A DNA stretch of 64,000 nucleotides, taken from positions 12,534 to 76,533 of the forward strand of contig NZ_JBAYPG010000014.1 in assembly GCF_041677825.1 (NCBI RefSeq). Reading direction: 5' to 3'. The position numbers were made by a program, and so were the translations under genes. The number at the start of each line of letters is the position of its first letter. Position 1 is the stretch's first letter. Below the pieces are notes generated by a model. That model was not told where the DNA came from. It saw only the letters and a program-made list of their open reading frames with translations, and searched no databases. The stretch is from Castellaniella sp041677825 (GTDB lineage Bacteria; Pseudomonadota; Gammaproteobacteria; Burkholderiales; Burkholderiaceae_B). Shown one piece after another: positions 52,100-61,259 of this stretch.

Positions 52100-53278
52100 T
52101 CAGAGCCTTTCGATCACGGTGACATTGGCCAGCCCGCCACCTTCACACATGGTCTGCAGGCCGTAGCGACCCCCTTGCCGGCGCAGCGCGTGTACCAGGG
52201 TCGTCATGAGCTTCGCGCCCGTGGCACCCAGTGGATGGCCCAGTGCGATGGCGCCGCCCCAGGCGTTCATGCGATCCGGATCAGCGTTCAGTGCCTGTTG
52301 CCAGGCCAGCGGGATGGATGCAAAGGCTTCATTGACTTCGTACAGACTGATGTCGTCGAGGCGCATGCCGGCGCGTTGCAGCGCAAGCCGAGTGGCGGGT
52401 ATGGGTGCTTCGAGCATGATGGCCGGATCGTGGCCCAGCACGGTCATGTGGTGGATGCGCGCCAGGGGCTCGACGTTCAGCTGCGCGAGACCGCGTTCAT
52501 TGACGATCACCACGCCTGCGGCACCGTCGCACATCTGGCTGGCGCTCGCCGCGGTCAGCAGGCCGCTGTCCTGCAGCGGTGCCATGGCGGCCATGGCGCT
52601 GGCCGATGCATCGAAGCGGATGCCTTCGTCCACCGCATGCAGGTCACCCGACGGTTGGCCGTCGGCATCCAGTACCGGCAGTGGCAGGATTTCTGTCGCA
52701 AAATGACCCGCCTGCGTGGTGGCCGCGCCGCGTCGGTGGCTTTCCAGGGCATAGGCGTCCAGGTCGGCGCGCGTCAGCCCATATTTGCGCGCCATCATTT
52801 CGGCGCCGGTGAACTGGCTGAATATCTGCTGTCCATAGCGCGCCATGATCGCCGCACTCTGGTGATGCCCGAACCCGGCCTGTTGTGCGAGGCTGACGGG
52901 GCTGCCCATGGGCACGCGCGTCATGGACTCGACGCCCGCTGCGATCACCATGTCCATGGCGCCCGACATGACAGCCTGGGCGGCAAAATGCACGGCCTGC
53001 TGGGATGAGCCGCATTGGCGATCCACGCTGGTGCCGGGCACGGATTCGGGCAGGCAGGAGGCCAGCACGGCGTTGCGGCCCACGTTGGTGGACTGCTCGC
53101 CGATCTGGCTCACGCAGCCCATGATCACGTCATCCACCAGGGCGGGATCGGCCTGCAGATCGGCCATCAGTGCATCGATGATGCGGGCGGCCATCTCGAC
53201 CGGGTGCCAGCCTGCCAGCCGGCCCTTGCGCCGGCCACCGGCCGTGCGCCGGGCAGCGACGATGTACGCTTGGTTCAT
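52100..53278 (-). CDS. Acetyl-CoA acetyltransferase (thiolase)
   Basis: A 392-residue thiolase. The nucleophile C89 is in D-R-Q-C-G-S-S-Q-Q, A-L-G-H-P-L-G-A-T-G holds the histidine and C378-E-G-G-G the second cysteine. It cleaves 3-oxoacyl-CoA. It lies 28 bp after the FadB-like gene, so the pair makes up the last three steps of beta-oxidation. The regulator gene starts 131 bp further on. Confidence 0.93.
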   Translation of the reverse strand: MNQAYIVAARRTAGGRRKGRLAGWHPVEMAARIIDALMADLQADPALVDDVIMGCVSQIGEQSTNVGRNAVLASCLPESVPGTSVDRQCGSSQQAVHFAAQAVMSGAMDMVIAAGVESMTRVPMGSPVSLAQQAGFGHHQSAAIMARYGQQIFSQFTGAEMMARKYGLTRADLDAYALESHRRGAATTQAGHFATEILPLPVLDADGQPSGDLHAVDEGIRFDASASAMAAMAPLQDSGLLTAASASQMCDGAAGVVIVNERGLAQLNVEPLARIHHMTVLGHDPAIMLEAPIPATRLALQRAGMRLDDISLYEVNEAFASIPLAWQQALNADPDRMNAWGGAIALGHPLGATGAKLMTTLVHALRRQGGRYGLQTMCEGGGLANVTVIERL

Positions 53279-53306
53279 GATCTGTCTGGTTCCTGGGTTC
53301 TTGCCT

Positions 53307-55460
53307 TCAGGCGGGGTTGTGGAAACGCTGGTTCAGGCGCGCCATGTCGCGCATCCGCGCGGTGGGCACATAGGCGGGGCCGAGATGGGCCAGCCGCTGG
53401 CAGCGCCGGCTGATTTCGGCAAGCCCCAGCCAGTCTGCGTAGCGTAGCGGCCCCCCGGCGTGGGCCGGGAAGGTCAGGCCCAGCAGTATGGCGATATCGA
53501 GCTCGGCCGGGGTGGCGACGACGCCTTCCTCGAGCGCCTGCGCGGCTTCGATGATCATGGGCAGCATCAGTCTGTCCACGATGTCCGCCGGCTCATGGCT
53601 GCGGATTCCGTGGGGCTGGAGGCGAGCCAGCAGCGCCCGAGCTTCGGGACAGGCATGCCGCTGTGGCCGGCCCTGTGCGTCGCGCGCGTAGACATAGAAG
53701 CCCTGGCCGTTCTTGCGCCCCAGGCGCCCGGCACGCAGCAGACAGCGCAGGGCGTCATCGGCGAATTGGGGCATGCGCTGCGGATAGGCTGCGGCAATCA
53801 CATCGTTGACGTGACTGCCCGTGTCGAGCCCGATCACGTCTTCGAGCGCCGCGGGCCCCATGGTCCAGCCAAATGATTCCATGGCCTGGTCGATCGCCTC
53901 GAAGTCGGCCCCATCCGCAACCAGTTGCAGGAAGCCGCAGATGTAGGCCGTCAGGATCCGGTTGACCAGGAAACCTGCGCCATCGGCGACCACGATGGGG
54001 GTCTTGCCCAGACGCAAGGCAAAGGCAAGCGCCGAGGCCGTCAGCGCGTCGGGCGTGTGCCGCCCGCGTACGATTTCAACCAGCGGCATGCGGACCACCG
54101 GATTGAAGAAATGCATGCCGATGAACTGCCGTGGCCGTTGCAACGCATCGGCAATGTCATTGATGCGCAGGCTGGACGTATTGCTGGCCAGCAGGGTCGT
54201 TTGGGGCAGCGCGCGTTCGAGTTCGGACAGCACCGCCTGCTTGACCTCGAGCCGCTCGACAATGGCCTCGATAAGGAGATCGGCCGCGTGCAGATCGCCT
54301 GGCTGGTCGACGATGCCGAGCAAGGTTTGTGCGTGCTCCGCCTGGCGGGCGTCCAGGCGGCCCTGGCTCACCCTCAGTTTGAGTTGCTCGCGCAATTGGG
54401 TGTCGGCGCGTTCGCGCGCGGCTGCGGATGTATCGTGCAACAGGGTGGGCACGCCATGCAGAATGCTGGTCAAGGCAATGCCGCTGCCCATGATGCCCGC
54501 CCCGAGGATGCCCACCCGATCGATGACCTGGCCGTCTCCGGCGTGCTGTCGGGCAATCTTGCGCACCCGCTGGGTACCCAGAAACGTGCCGATCAGGGCA
54601 TCGGCGGCCTGGGTGCGGGCCAGTTCGCCAAAGACCTCGGCTTCGCGTTGCAGCGCATGGGCGCGTGTCAGCCCCGCGCTGTCCTGCAGGAGTTCGAGAA
54701 TGGTGGCCATGGCCGGCAGATGCTTCGCGTCGTCCGAGCGCGCCCGGGCCAGCAGGGGTTCGGGTATGGCGGCATCCCCTGCCACGGGCTGGCCGTTGCG
54801 CATCTGGCGCGCGGCCCAGTCATCGGGCTGCGCAATCCTTTCGTGCAGCAGTGCAATACCCGCTTCAAGCAGGTCTTCATCGGCCACCACTCGATCGACC
54901 ACACCTGCGTCCAGGGCCGCCTGCGCCGTGTGATGGTGCCCCTCGGCAATCCAGTGGCTGGCTGTATCGAGCCCGGCGATGCGTGGCAGACGGACGGTGC
55001 CGCCATAGCCCGGGTAAATGCCCAGGTTCACTTCGGGCAGACCCAGGCGGGCCGATGCGCCGGCGATCCTGTAGCTGGCCGCCAGGGCCAGTTCGAAACC
55101 CCCACCCAGCGCATACCCGCGGATCAGCGCCGCCGTGGGTACCGGGAGGTCCTCGAGCAGGGTGAACAGGGCGGCATTGCGCGTCAGCTGAGCTGTGATT
55201 TCAGAGGCGGGCTGGGCAAACCAGGCGGTGAATTCGTGGATGTCGGCACCGACGATAAAGGAATCCTTGGCGCTGGTGATCAACAGCCCGCGCAGGTTGC
55301 CCTGCGTGTGCAGACATTGGACACAATACAGCGCCGCCTGGAATTCCTTCAGGGTGGCCGCGTCCAGCTTGTTGACCGAAGAGCCTGCGCGATCGAAGCG
55401 CAGTTCGTGGATGCCGGGGTTTTCAAGCGGGATGAGTGTCAGACACTGACCTTTGAACAT
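53307..55460 (-). CDS. Bifunctional enoyl-CoA hydratase / 3-hydroxyacyl-CoA dehydrogenase (FadB/FadJ type)
   Basis: A 717-residue beta-oxidation alpha subunit. The N-terminal crotonase part has both catalytic glutamates (G-G-G-F-E and L-P-E-V), unlike the crotonases in the neighbouring operon. The dehydrogenase part has G-I-L-G-A-G-I-M-G-S-G near residue 320, H-F-F-N-P-V and two C-terminal 3HCDH repeats. GGAGACA precedes the ATG. Works with the thiolase gene downstream. Confidence 0.93.
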   Translation of the reverse strand: MFKGQCLTLIPLENPGIHELRFDRAGSSVNKLDAATLKEFQAALYCVQCLHTQGNLRGLLITSAKDSFIVGADIHEFTAWFAQPASEITAQLTRNAALFTLLEDLPVPTAALIRGYALGGGFELALAASYRIAGASARLGLPEVNLGIYPGYGGTVRLPRIAGLDTASHWIAEGHHHTAQAALDAGVVDRVVADEDLLEAGIALLHERIAQPDDWAARQMRNGQPVAGDAAIPEPLLARARSDDAKHLPAMATILELLQDSAGLTRAHALQREAEVFGELARTQAADALIGTFLGTQRVRKIARQHAGDGQVIDRVGILGAGIMGSGIALTSILHGVPTLLHDTSAAARERADTQLREQLKLRVSQGRLDARQAEHAQTLLGIVDQPGDLHAADLLIEAIVERLEVKQAVLSELERALPQTTLLASNTSSLRINDIADALQRPRQFIGMHFFNPVVRMPLVEIVRGRHTPDALTASALAFALRLGKTPIVVADGAGFLVNRILTAYICGFLQLVADGADFEAIDQAMESFGWTMGPAALEDVIGLDTGSHVNDVIAAAYPQRMPQFADDALRCLLRAGRLGRKNGQGFYVYARDAQGRPQRHACPEARALLARLQPHGIRSHEPADIVDRLMLPMIIEAAQALEEGVVATPAELDIAILLGLTFPAHAGGPLRYADWLGLAEISRRCQRLAHLGPAYVPTARMRDMARLNQRFHNPA

Positions 55461-55636
55461 GCACTGTCTCCTTGCCCTGGGTGGGATTATCGGAGGAGAC
55501 TAGCGCATGCCGGACGAATGGCCCCCACCCACGACAGGGGGGTGCCCGACGCGGGGCTCGCGGCCCGCCGTGACCCGCGCAGTGTGGCGTGTAACCAGGC
55601 CATGGTGCAGATGCCGTGCGTGGGGCCCTGTTCTGC

Positions 55637-56419
55637 TCAGCCCATGCCCGGTACGGTGTTCGAGAAGCCGCAATCGACGTGCAGGATTTCGCCCGTTACC
55701 CCGGCGGCGAGGTCGGACAGCAGGAATGCGGCGGCATTGCCCACGTCTTCTATGGTCACGTTGCGCCCCAGTGGAGACTGGGATTCGACATACTTGAGCA
55801 TGTTGGAAAAGTCACGGATCCCGCTGGCCGCCAGCGTCTTGATGGGCCCCGCCGAAATGCCGTTGGCGCGCAGGCCCCGCTTGCCCAGGGATTTGGCCAG
55901 GTAGCGCACACTGGCCTCCAGCGAGGCCTTGGCCAGGCCCATCATGTTGTAATTGGGGATGGCTTTCTCGGCGCCCAGGTAGGTGAGGGTGAGCACTGAA
56001 CCGCCGCGCCCGTCGAGCAGCGGCAGGGCCGCCTTGGCCAGTGCCGGAAAACTGTAGGCCGAGATGTCGTGGGCCACCCGGAAGTTCTCGCGCGTCATGC
56101 CATCGAGAAAGTCACCCTCGAGCGCTTCGCGCGGTGCAAAACCGATGGAATGCACCAGGCCGTCCAACCCATCCCAGCGGCCAGCCAGCGACGTCATTGC
56201 GGCCGCGATTTCACCATCATCGGCCACATCGCAAGGGATCACGATATCGCTGCCCAGTTCGCTGGCAAAGCCACGTACCCGGCTTTCGAAACGCTCGCCC
56301 ACGTACGTGAAGGCCAGATCCGCCCCCTGTTGGCGGCAGGCCTGCGCAATCCCCCAGGCGATGGAACGATTGGACAGCACCCCGGTGACGAGTATGCGTT
56401 TGCCTTGAAGAAAACCCAT
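55637..56419 (-). CDS. fabI: Enoyl-[acyl-carrier-protein] reductase [NADH]
   Basis: A 260-residue atypical SDR of type II fatty-acid synthesis. Y147 and Y157-x6-K164 match the E. coli FabI Y146/Y156/K163 set, and S-I-A-W-G-I-A is the NAD motif. ATG 56419 follows AAGGAT. It reduces enoyl-ACP. This is a housekeeping gene and marks the return to core chromosome. Confidence 0.95.
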   Translation of the reverse strand: MGFLQGKRILVTGVLSNRSIAWGIAQACRQQGADLAFTYVGERFESRVRGFASELGSDIVIPCDVADDGEIAAAMTSLAGRWDGLDGLVHSIGFAPREALEGDFLDGMTRENFRVAHDISAYSFPALAKAALPLLDGRGGSVLTLTYLGAEKAIPNYNMMGLAKASLEASVRYLAKSLGKRGLRANGISAGPIKTLAASGIRDFSNMLKYVESQSPLGRNVTIEDVGNAAAFLLSDLAAGVTGEILHVDCGFSNTVPGMG

Positions 56420-56436
56420 GGCTGTATCCTTTGCAA

Positions 56437-57795
56437 TCATTGGTTGGCGGGTATGCGCAGCGGCTTGCCGGTGGCCAGCCTGGAGCCCTTGAGGTTGTTG
56501 AGCTCGCGCAGCGCCGTGACGGACGTGTTGTAGCGCCTGGCCAGGGCAAACAGGGTATCCCCTTTGCGTATGGTGTGCATGCGCGGGGCTGCGGCGCGCG
56601 CAACCGCCGGCTGTGAGTCGGAAATCAGGCGTGCAATGCTGTCGGGCTGGCTGATGCTGTTGGTGTCCTGGCCGCCCTGGTCGCCGAGGCGGATGCCGTT
56701 GCCCTGGTTGGGTACCAGCAATGGGGTGCTCCCGGCCACGTTCACGCGCGGGCCCAGGCCATTGACCGCGCGCAGCTGCCCCAAGGTGATGCCATGCGCC
56801 TTGGCGATGGTCGCCAGAGACTGCCCCTTCCGGACAGGCGCCAGTTCCCAGGTGGCCAGCGGACCATTGTGCGTGTTCAGGTTGTGGTCGAATGTGCTGA
56901 CCTTGTCGAGCGGCAGGTGCAGCGGCGGGTTGTGTGCGCCCAGGATCAGGGGTTTGTTGAAGGACGGATTGAGCGCCTGAAAATCTTCGAAAGGCATCTC
57001 GGCCAGCGCTGCCGCGACGGCCAGGTCCATGTCGCGCGACTTGTGGACGGTAGTGAAATAGGGCGTGTTGCCGACCGTGGGCAAGGTTACCCCGAATTTT
57101 TCGGGGCGCGCGATGATGTTCTTGATGGCCTGCAGCTTGGGCACATAGTTGCGGGTTTCATCGGGCAGGTCGAGTGTCAGGTAGGTGGGTTGCTGTTGTC
57201 CCTGCTGGCCGGCTTTTTCCATCGCCCGGCGCACGGCCCCCTCACCCCAGTTGTAGGATGCCAGGGCCAGGTACCAGTCGCCCTGGAGGTCGTACAGGTA
57301 GGCGAGGTAGTCTAGGGCGGCCTGGGTGGACGCCACGGGGTCACGGCGCAGATCGCGCCAGATGTCCTGCTGCAGGTTGTAGTGCCGCCCTGTGCTCGGG
57401 ATGAACTGCCACAGGCCCGAGGCCTTGGATCGCGACAGCGCGTTGGGGTCGTAGGCCGACTCGACGAACGGCAGCAGGGCCAGTTCGGTCGGCATCCCGC
57501 GCTGGTCGAGCTGGTCGACGATGTAGTACAGGTATTTTCCGGCGCGCTGGCTCATGAGCAGCACGGACTGGGGGTGGGATGCGTAGTAGTCCGTCCAGTA
57601 GCGGGCGCGCTCATCGTGCAGGTTGGGGATGGCAAAGCCGCGCCGGATGCGGTCCCACATGTCGCGCGGCGGGTGGGTCAGATCAATGGTGCGTGAGGTG
57701 TCTTCAGCCACATGGGCCTGCCGCCCGTCGTTCTGTGTGGCACAACCCGCGAGGGTCAGCAGCAGGGCAACGAACAGCCAACGGAGAATCATCAT
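56437..57795 (-). CDS. mltD: Membrane-bound lytic murein transglycosylase D, lipoprotein
   Basis: A 452-residue lipoprotein (lipobox L-A-G-C18). The SLT domain has the catalytic glutamate E112 in F-V-E-S-A-Y and G-L-W-Q-F-I-P-S-T-G-R. Two LysM domains follow, one with G-Q-S-L-A-T-I-A near residue 328, the other at the C-terminus with G-D-T-L-F-A-L-A. It cleaves peptidoglycan glycan strands to 1,6-anhydro products at the outer membrane. Confidence 0.93.
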   Translation of the reverse strand: MMILRWLFVALLLTLAGCATQNDGRQAHVAEDTSRTIDLTHPPRDMWDRIRRGFAIPNLHDERARYWTDYYASHPQSVLLMSQRAGKYLYYIVDQLDQRGMPTELALLPFVESAYDPNALSRSKASGLWQFIPSTGRHYNLQQDIWRDLRRDPVASTQAALDYLAYLYDLQGDWYLALASYNWGEGAVRRAMEKAGQQGQQQPTYLTLDLPDETRNYVPKLQAIKNIIARPEKFGVTLPTVGNTPYFTTVHKSRDMDLAVAAALAEMPFEDFQALNPSFNKPLILGAHNPPLHLPLDKVSTFDHNLNTHNGPLATWELAPVRKGQSLATIAKAHGITLGQLRAVNGLGPRVNVAGSTPLLVPNQGNGIRLGDQGGQDTNSISQPDSIARLISDSQPAVARAAAPRMHTIRKGDTLFALARRYNTSVTALRELNNLKGSRLATGKPLRIPANQ

Positions 57796-57802
57796 GGCAC
57801 GA

Positions 57803-58579
57803 TCATCTGAAATTGTTCTTCCATTCTCTCAGGGCAGCCAATACGGCTGCGTCTGCACCGCCAGGCACCCCGGTGTGCTGCTGCACGGCCTGCCGCACCG
57901 TTGCCTGACGCACGCGCAGAAACGGGTTGGTTTCGTGCTCCTGCGCGAGGCGGGATGGCACTGTGGGCCGGCCCTGGGCCCGCAATGTGCCGACTTCGGT
58001 GGCCCGTGCCTGCAAGGCCGTGTTGTGGGGCTCGATCTGCAGGGCCCAACGGATATTGGCTTGCGTATATTCATGGGCACAGCAGACCAGGGTATGCCCC
58101 GGCAAGCCCCCTATTTTATCCAGGGACGCGAGCATTTGTGCAGGGGTGCCTTCGAACAGACGCCCACAGCCCACGGAAAACAGCGTGTCCCCGCAAAACA
58201 GCACCGGCCGTTCGGGGTCCAGGTCGCCGAAATAGGCGATATGGCCCGCAGTGTGGCCGGGCACGTCGAGCACCTTGAACTGCAGGCCCGTGGCGGGCAG
58301 TGTAATCGTGTCGCCCTCGATCAGGCGGTGATCGCAGGCCGGGAGTGTTTCGTTGCGGGGCCCGTAGATGACGGCACCGGTTCGCTGCCGCAGTGCAGGC
58401 ACACCACCGGTGTGATCATGATGGTGGTGGGTGATCAGGATGGCTTCGAGGGTGAGCCCCTGCTGGTCGAGCCGGCCCAGAACAGGGCCTGCTTCGCCCG
58501 GGTCGACCACGACGGCATGGCCGTTTTTTTGTACCATCCAGATGTAGTTGTCGGACAGAGCGGGGATTGGTTCAAGCAT
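57803..58579 (-). CDS. gloB: Hydroxyacylglutathione hydrolase (glyoxalase II)
   Basis: A 258-residue metallo-beta-lactamase-fold enzyme with the metal motif T-H-H-H-H-D-H at residues 50-56 and V-P-G-H-T-A-G-H. ATG 58579 (M-L-E-P-I-P-A-L-S-D-N-Y) matches the usual GloB start and leaves 50 bp to the divergent methyltransferase gene; ATG 58615 would leave only 14 bp. It hydrolyses S-lactoylglutathione in methylglyoxal detoxification. Confidence 0.92.
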   Translation of the reverse strand: MLEPIPALSDNYIWMVQKNGHAVVVDPGEAGPVLGRLDQQGLTLEAILITHHHHDHTGGVPALRQRTGAVIYGPRNETLPACDHRLIEGDTITLPATGLQFKVLDVPGHTAGHIAYFGDLDPERPVLFCGDTLFSVGCGRLFEGTPAQMLASLDKIGGLPGHTLVCCAHEYTQANIRWALQIEPHNTALQARATEVGTLRAQGRPTVPSRLAQEHETNPFLRVRQATVRQAVQQHTGVPGGADAAVLAALREWKNNFR

Positions 58580-58629
58580 GCCGGGTAGAAAATGATGGAT
58601 TTCGTGGGGTTTCATGGCCGGGGGCCGCA

Positions 58630-59400
58630 ATGACGGCACGGCGGGCCACGCCAATCGAGTTGGCAGAGTGGCTGGATACACCCCCCGGGCAGTATGTGCG
58701 CACCTGGGAACAGCGCCAGGTCGATGCCATGGTGGGCAATGCATTTGGGTATCATGCCATACAAATTGGTCTGCCGCACTGGGATTTGCTGCAAGCCAAC
58801 CGCATGCCGCACAAGGCCTGGGCCCACAGCCCGGACGCGCCGTATGGCACGCGGGCCGGGCGCCTGGTCTGCGCACCCGAGCAATTGCCCTTTGCTGCCC
58901 AGAGTGTGGATTTGCTGGTCATGCCCCACACGCTCGAATGGTGCCAGGACCCTCATCAGGTCTTGCGTGAAGTCGAACGGGTCCTGGTGCCCGAAGGCCG
59001 CGTGGTCCTGACGGGATTCAACCCCTGCAGCCTGTGGGGGGTGCGCGAATCGCTGCCGGGGCTGGCCCTGCAATTGCCCATCCCGGTGCCTTCGCAGGTC
59101 TCGCTGCGGCGCCTCAAGGATTGGTTCAAGCTGTTGTCGTTCGAGGTCGATCGCGGGCGCTTCGGCTGTTATGTGCCCTTGTGCACCACGCAGGCCTGGC
59201 TGCAGCGCTGGCAGTTCCTCGAGCATGCGGGCGATCGCTGGTGGCCCGCTGCCGGTGCCGTCTATGCCGTGTCCGCGGTCAAGCGCGTGGCAGGCATGCA
59301 TCTGGTGGGCCCGGCCTGGCGCCAGGCTTCACGGCGCCGGGCCCGACGTGCTAATGTGGCGCCCGTCACACAAGAGATCAACAGGAAGCTGGATGTCTGA
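58630..59400 (+). CDS. SAM-dependent methyltransferase (type 11)
   Basis: A 256-residue Methyltransf_11-like protein. The strand segments S-V-D-L-L-V-M-P-H-T-L-E-W and V-L-V-P-E-G-R-V-V-L-T-G-F fit motifs II and III, while the glycine-rich motif I is weak (A-P-E-Q-L-P-F precedes). It is the standard neighbour between gloB and rnhA in Burkholderiales. Substrate unknown. It overlaps rnhA by 8 bp. Confidence 0.85.
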   Translation: MTARRATPIELAEWLDTPPGQYVRTWEQRQVDAMVGNAFGYHAIQIGLPHWDLLQANRMPHKAWAHSPDAPYGTRAGRLVCAPEQLPFAAQSVDLLVMPHTLEWCQDPHQVLREVERVLVPEGRVVLTGFNPCSLWGVRESLPGLALQLPIPVPSQVSLRRLKDWFKLLSFEVDRGRFGCYVPLCTTQAWLQRWQFLEHAGDRWWPAAGAVYAVSAVKRVAGMHLVGPAWRQASRRRARRANVAPVTQEINRKLDV

Positions 59401-59842
59401 ATCCCGCGTGGAAATCTGGACCGATGGGGCCTGCAAGGGCAATCCCGGCCCGGGCGGCTGGGGGGTGCTCATGCGTCATGGTTCGCGCGAGAAAACCCTG
59501 CATGGTGGGGAGCTCGAGACCACGAACAACCGCATGGAGCTGATGGCGGTCATTCGTGCCCTGCAGGCGCTCAAGCGGCCCTGCACCGTTGTTCTGCATA
59601 CGGATTCCACCTATGTGCACAAGGGCATGACCGAATGGCTGGCTGGCTGGAAGCAGCGCCAGTGGCGAACCGCCAGTCGCCAGCCCGTCAAGAACGCAGA
59701 TCTGTGGCAGCAGCTCGATGCCCTGGCGGCCCGCCACCACCTGCACTGGCGCTGGGTCAAGGCGCATGCCGGCGAGCCGGGCAACGAACGCGCCGATGCC
59801 CTGGCCAATCAGGGCGTGGAAGAATTGCTGAAAAGAGGTTGA
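59393..59842 (+). CDS. rnhA: Ribonuclease HI
   Basis: A 149-residue enzyme with D11, E49, D71 and D135 matching the E. coli D10-E48-D70-D134 carboxylates; W-T-D-G-A-C-K-G-N-P-G-P-G-G-W is the start motif. It removes RNA from RNA-DNA hybrids. ATG 59393 lies inside the end of the methyltransferase gene; the longer frame is a shadow. dnaQ follows. Confidence 0.96.
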   Translation: MSESRVEIWTDGACKGNPGPGGWGVLMRHGSREKTLHGGELETTNNRMELMAVIRALQALKRPCTVVLHTDSTYVHKGMTEWLAGWKQRQWRTASRQPVKNADLWQQLDALAARHHLHWRWVKAHAGEPGNERADALANQGVEELLKRG

Positions 59843-59845
59843 AGC

Positions 59846-60562
59846 GTGCGACAAATCATCATGGATACCGAAACCACCGGCCTGGACCCCGACGAAGGGC
59901 ACCGGATCGTGGAGCTGGGCTGTGTGGAAATCATCAACCGGCGCATCACGCGACACAACCTGCACCTGTACCTGAACCCCGATCGAGACAGTGATCCGGG
60001 TGCGCTCCAGGTGCATGGTCTGACCACCGAGTTTCTGGCGGGGTATCCCCGGTTTCCCGAGGTTGCGCAGCAGCTGGTGGACTTCGTGCGCGATGCCGAG
60101 GTGATCATCCACAATGCGCCGTTCGATGTGAAGTTTCTGGATGCCGAACTGCAGCGCGCGGGTCAGCCCCGTTTCGCCGAATTGTGCGCCCAGATCACCG
60201 ACTCGCTGCAGGTGGCGCGCGACATGTTTCCCGGCAAGCGCAACAACCTGGATGCCCTGTGCGAGCGCCTCGGGGTATCCAATGCACACCGGACGCTGCA
60301 CGGCGCGCTGCTCGACTCCGAACTGTTGGGTGAAGTATGGCTGGCCATGACGCGCGGCCAGGATTCGCTGCTCGAGGATGCGAGCGAGCCGGATGGCCAT
60401 GAAGTGCATGAGTCGTTGGACGCAGGCGGTGGCGTGGACGCGGGCAGGCTGAGCGTCATGACCCTGACCGTCGACCAGCTTGCGGCACACGAGGCCTATC
60501 TGGATGCGCTCGAGAAGGACAACGGGCAGCCCAGCGTGTGGCGCAGCCTGGCGGGCCCCTGA
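59846..60562 (+). CDS. dnaQ: DNA polymerase III epsilon subunit (3'-5' exonuclease)
   Basis: A 238-residue DEDDh exonuclease. M-D7-T-E9-T-T-G-L-D is motif I, H-N-A-P-F-D-V-K-F motif II and N-A-H-R-T-L-H-G-A-L-L-D motif III. It starts with GTG three bases after rnhA, with AAGAGG upstream. The C-terminal part with V-D-Q-L-A-A-H-E links to the polymerase alpha subunit. It proofreads replication. Confidence 0.95.
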   Translation: MRQIIMDTETTGLDPDEGHRIVELGCVEIINRRITRHNLHLYLNPDRDSDPGALQVHGLTTEFLAGYPRFPEVAQQLVDFVRDAEVIIHNAPFDVKFLDAELQRAGQPRFAELCAQITDSLQVARDMFPGKRNNLDALCERLGVSNAHRTLHGALLDSELLGEVWLAMTRGQDSLLEDASEPDGHEVHESLDAGGGVDAGRLSVMTLTVDQLAAHEAYLDALEKDNGQPSVWRSLAGP

Positions 60563-60569
60563 AACCGTG

Positions 60570-60575
60570 TATAAT
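60570..60575 (+). promoter_or_regulatory. Candidate -10 box of tRNA-Val
   Basis: TATAAT lies 54 bp before the 5' end of tRNA-Val, right after dnaQ. No good -35 hexamer is seen 17 bp upstream, where the sequence is the GC-rich end of dnaQ. Confidence 0.5.
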
Positions 60576-60628
60576 TTCGATCTTTCCAATGGGTTGCCCG
60601 CAATTTTCGATGCAGGCAATGCCCAGTT

Positions 60629-60703
60629 GGGCGGTTAGCTCAGTGGTAGAGCACTGCCTTCACACGGCAGGGGTCACAAGTTCGAACCTTGTACCGCCCA
60701 CCA
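60629..60703 (+). tRNA. tRNA-Val (anticodon CAC)
   Basis: A 75-nt cloverleaf including an encoded CCA. Acceptor GGGCGGT pairs with ACCGCCC, the D-arm is GCTCAGTGGTAGAGC and the T-loop is GTTCGAA. The anticodon stem CTGCC/GGCAG encloses TTCACAC, so the anticodon is CAC (valine, GUG codons). A mobile-element-like region begins immediately after the CCA, so the 3' half is a probable attachment site. Confidence 0.95.
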
Positions 60704-61259
60704 TTTAAATCCCTTTAAAAACAACAATTTACGCGATTTCCAAAAATCACGAAGGGATAGTTGTACGCAACAAGTACGCAAAACATCTTTGGACACCCAT
60801 GGACATCAGCGTCCTTTTCGGGTCGCGTTGATCATGTGGCGATTCCGCAGATCGGAGCTCGATTAGCCACATTTACCTTGGGCTTCGGGCTCTGCCCCCT
60901 GTGAGCGTGGAATGACATCCACTGGATACGGCTGGCGACACCATCCGATGGATGTGGGGCGGTTGCGCCATAACAGGGACCCAAGATGTCTGAGCAGCCG
61001 AGGAACTCGTTTGGATGCATTCGCCGGCTGCAGAGAGGTCTACCATCGGTAGCCTCTGACGGTGGGTGTTGTGATGCAGTGTGGCCCACCGTGTCTGGAG
61101 GTCATCTGGACCTTTAGCATGCTAAAAAATGTGCGTGAATGTGCGAGGAAATCACTGACAGTGCCCTCGGAGGGCGCTGTCACCCGCAGATTTGCCGGCA
61201 CATTTCTGAATAATCGACCTGTCATGGATTGTCCATGGCGGTTTATTTATAGGTCGGTT
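60704..61259 (+). other. Gene-free junction region after tRNA-Val
   Basis: 556 bp with no credible gene on either strand. It holds two copies of GTACGCAA (60763-60770 and 60774-60781), which resemble integrase arm-type sites, an imperfect hairpin with TGACAG arms (61156-61182) and an inverted repeat ATAATCGACCT/AGGTCGGTTAT (61210-61220 and 61251-61261) ahead of the HTH gene. An integrase gene, usual at this place, is absent. Confidence 0.6.
61156..61182. repeat. Imperfect inverted repeat TGACAGTGCCC / GGGCGCTGTCA
   Basis: Arms pair over 11 of 12 bases around a TCGGA loop. It lies about 78 bp before the AlpA-like gene and could be an operator or a hairpin in its leader. Confidence 0.55.

Noticed and set aside
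53925..55904. Plus-strand ORF of 659 aa
   Set aside because: Antisense shadow of the FadB-like gene; the real gene has complete motifs and a ribosome binding site.
60832..61089. Small minus-strand ORF (85 aa) after tRNA-Val
   Set aside because: No motif, no ribosome binding site and an atypical composition; I could not support it as a gene or integrase remnant.
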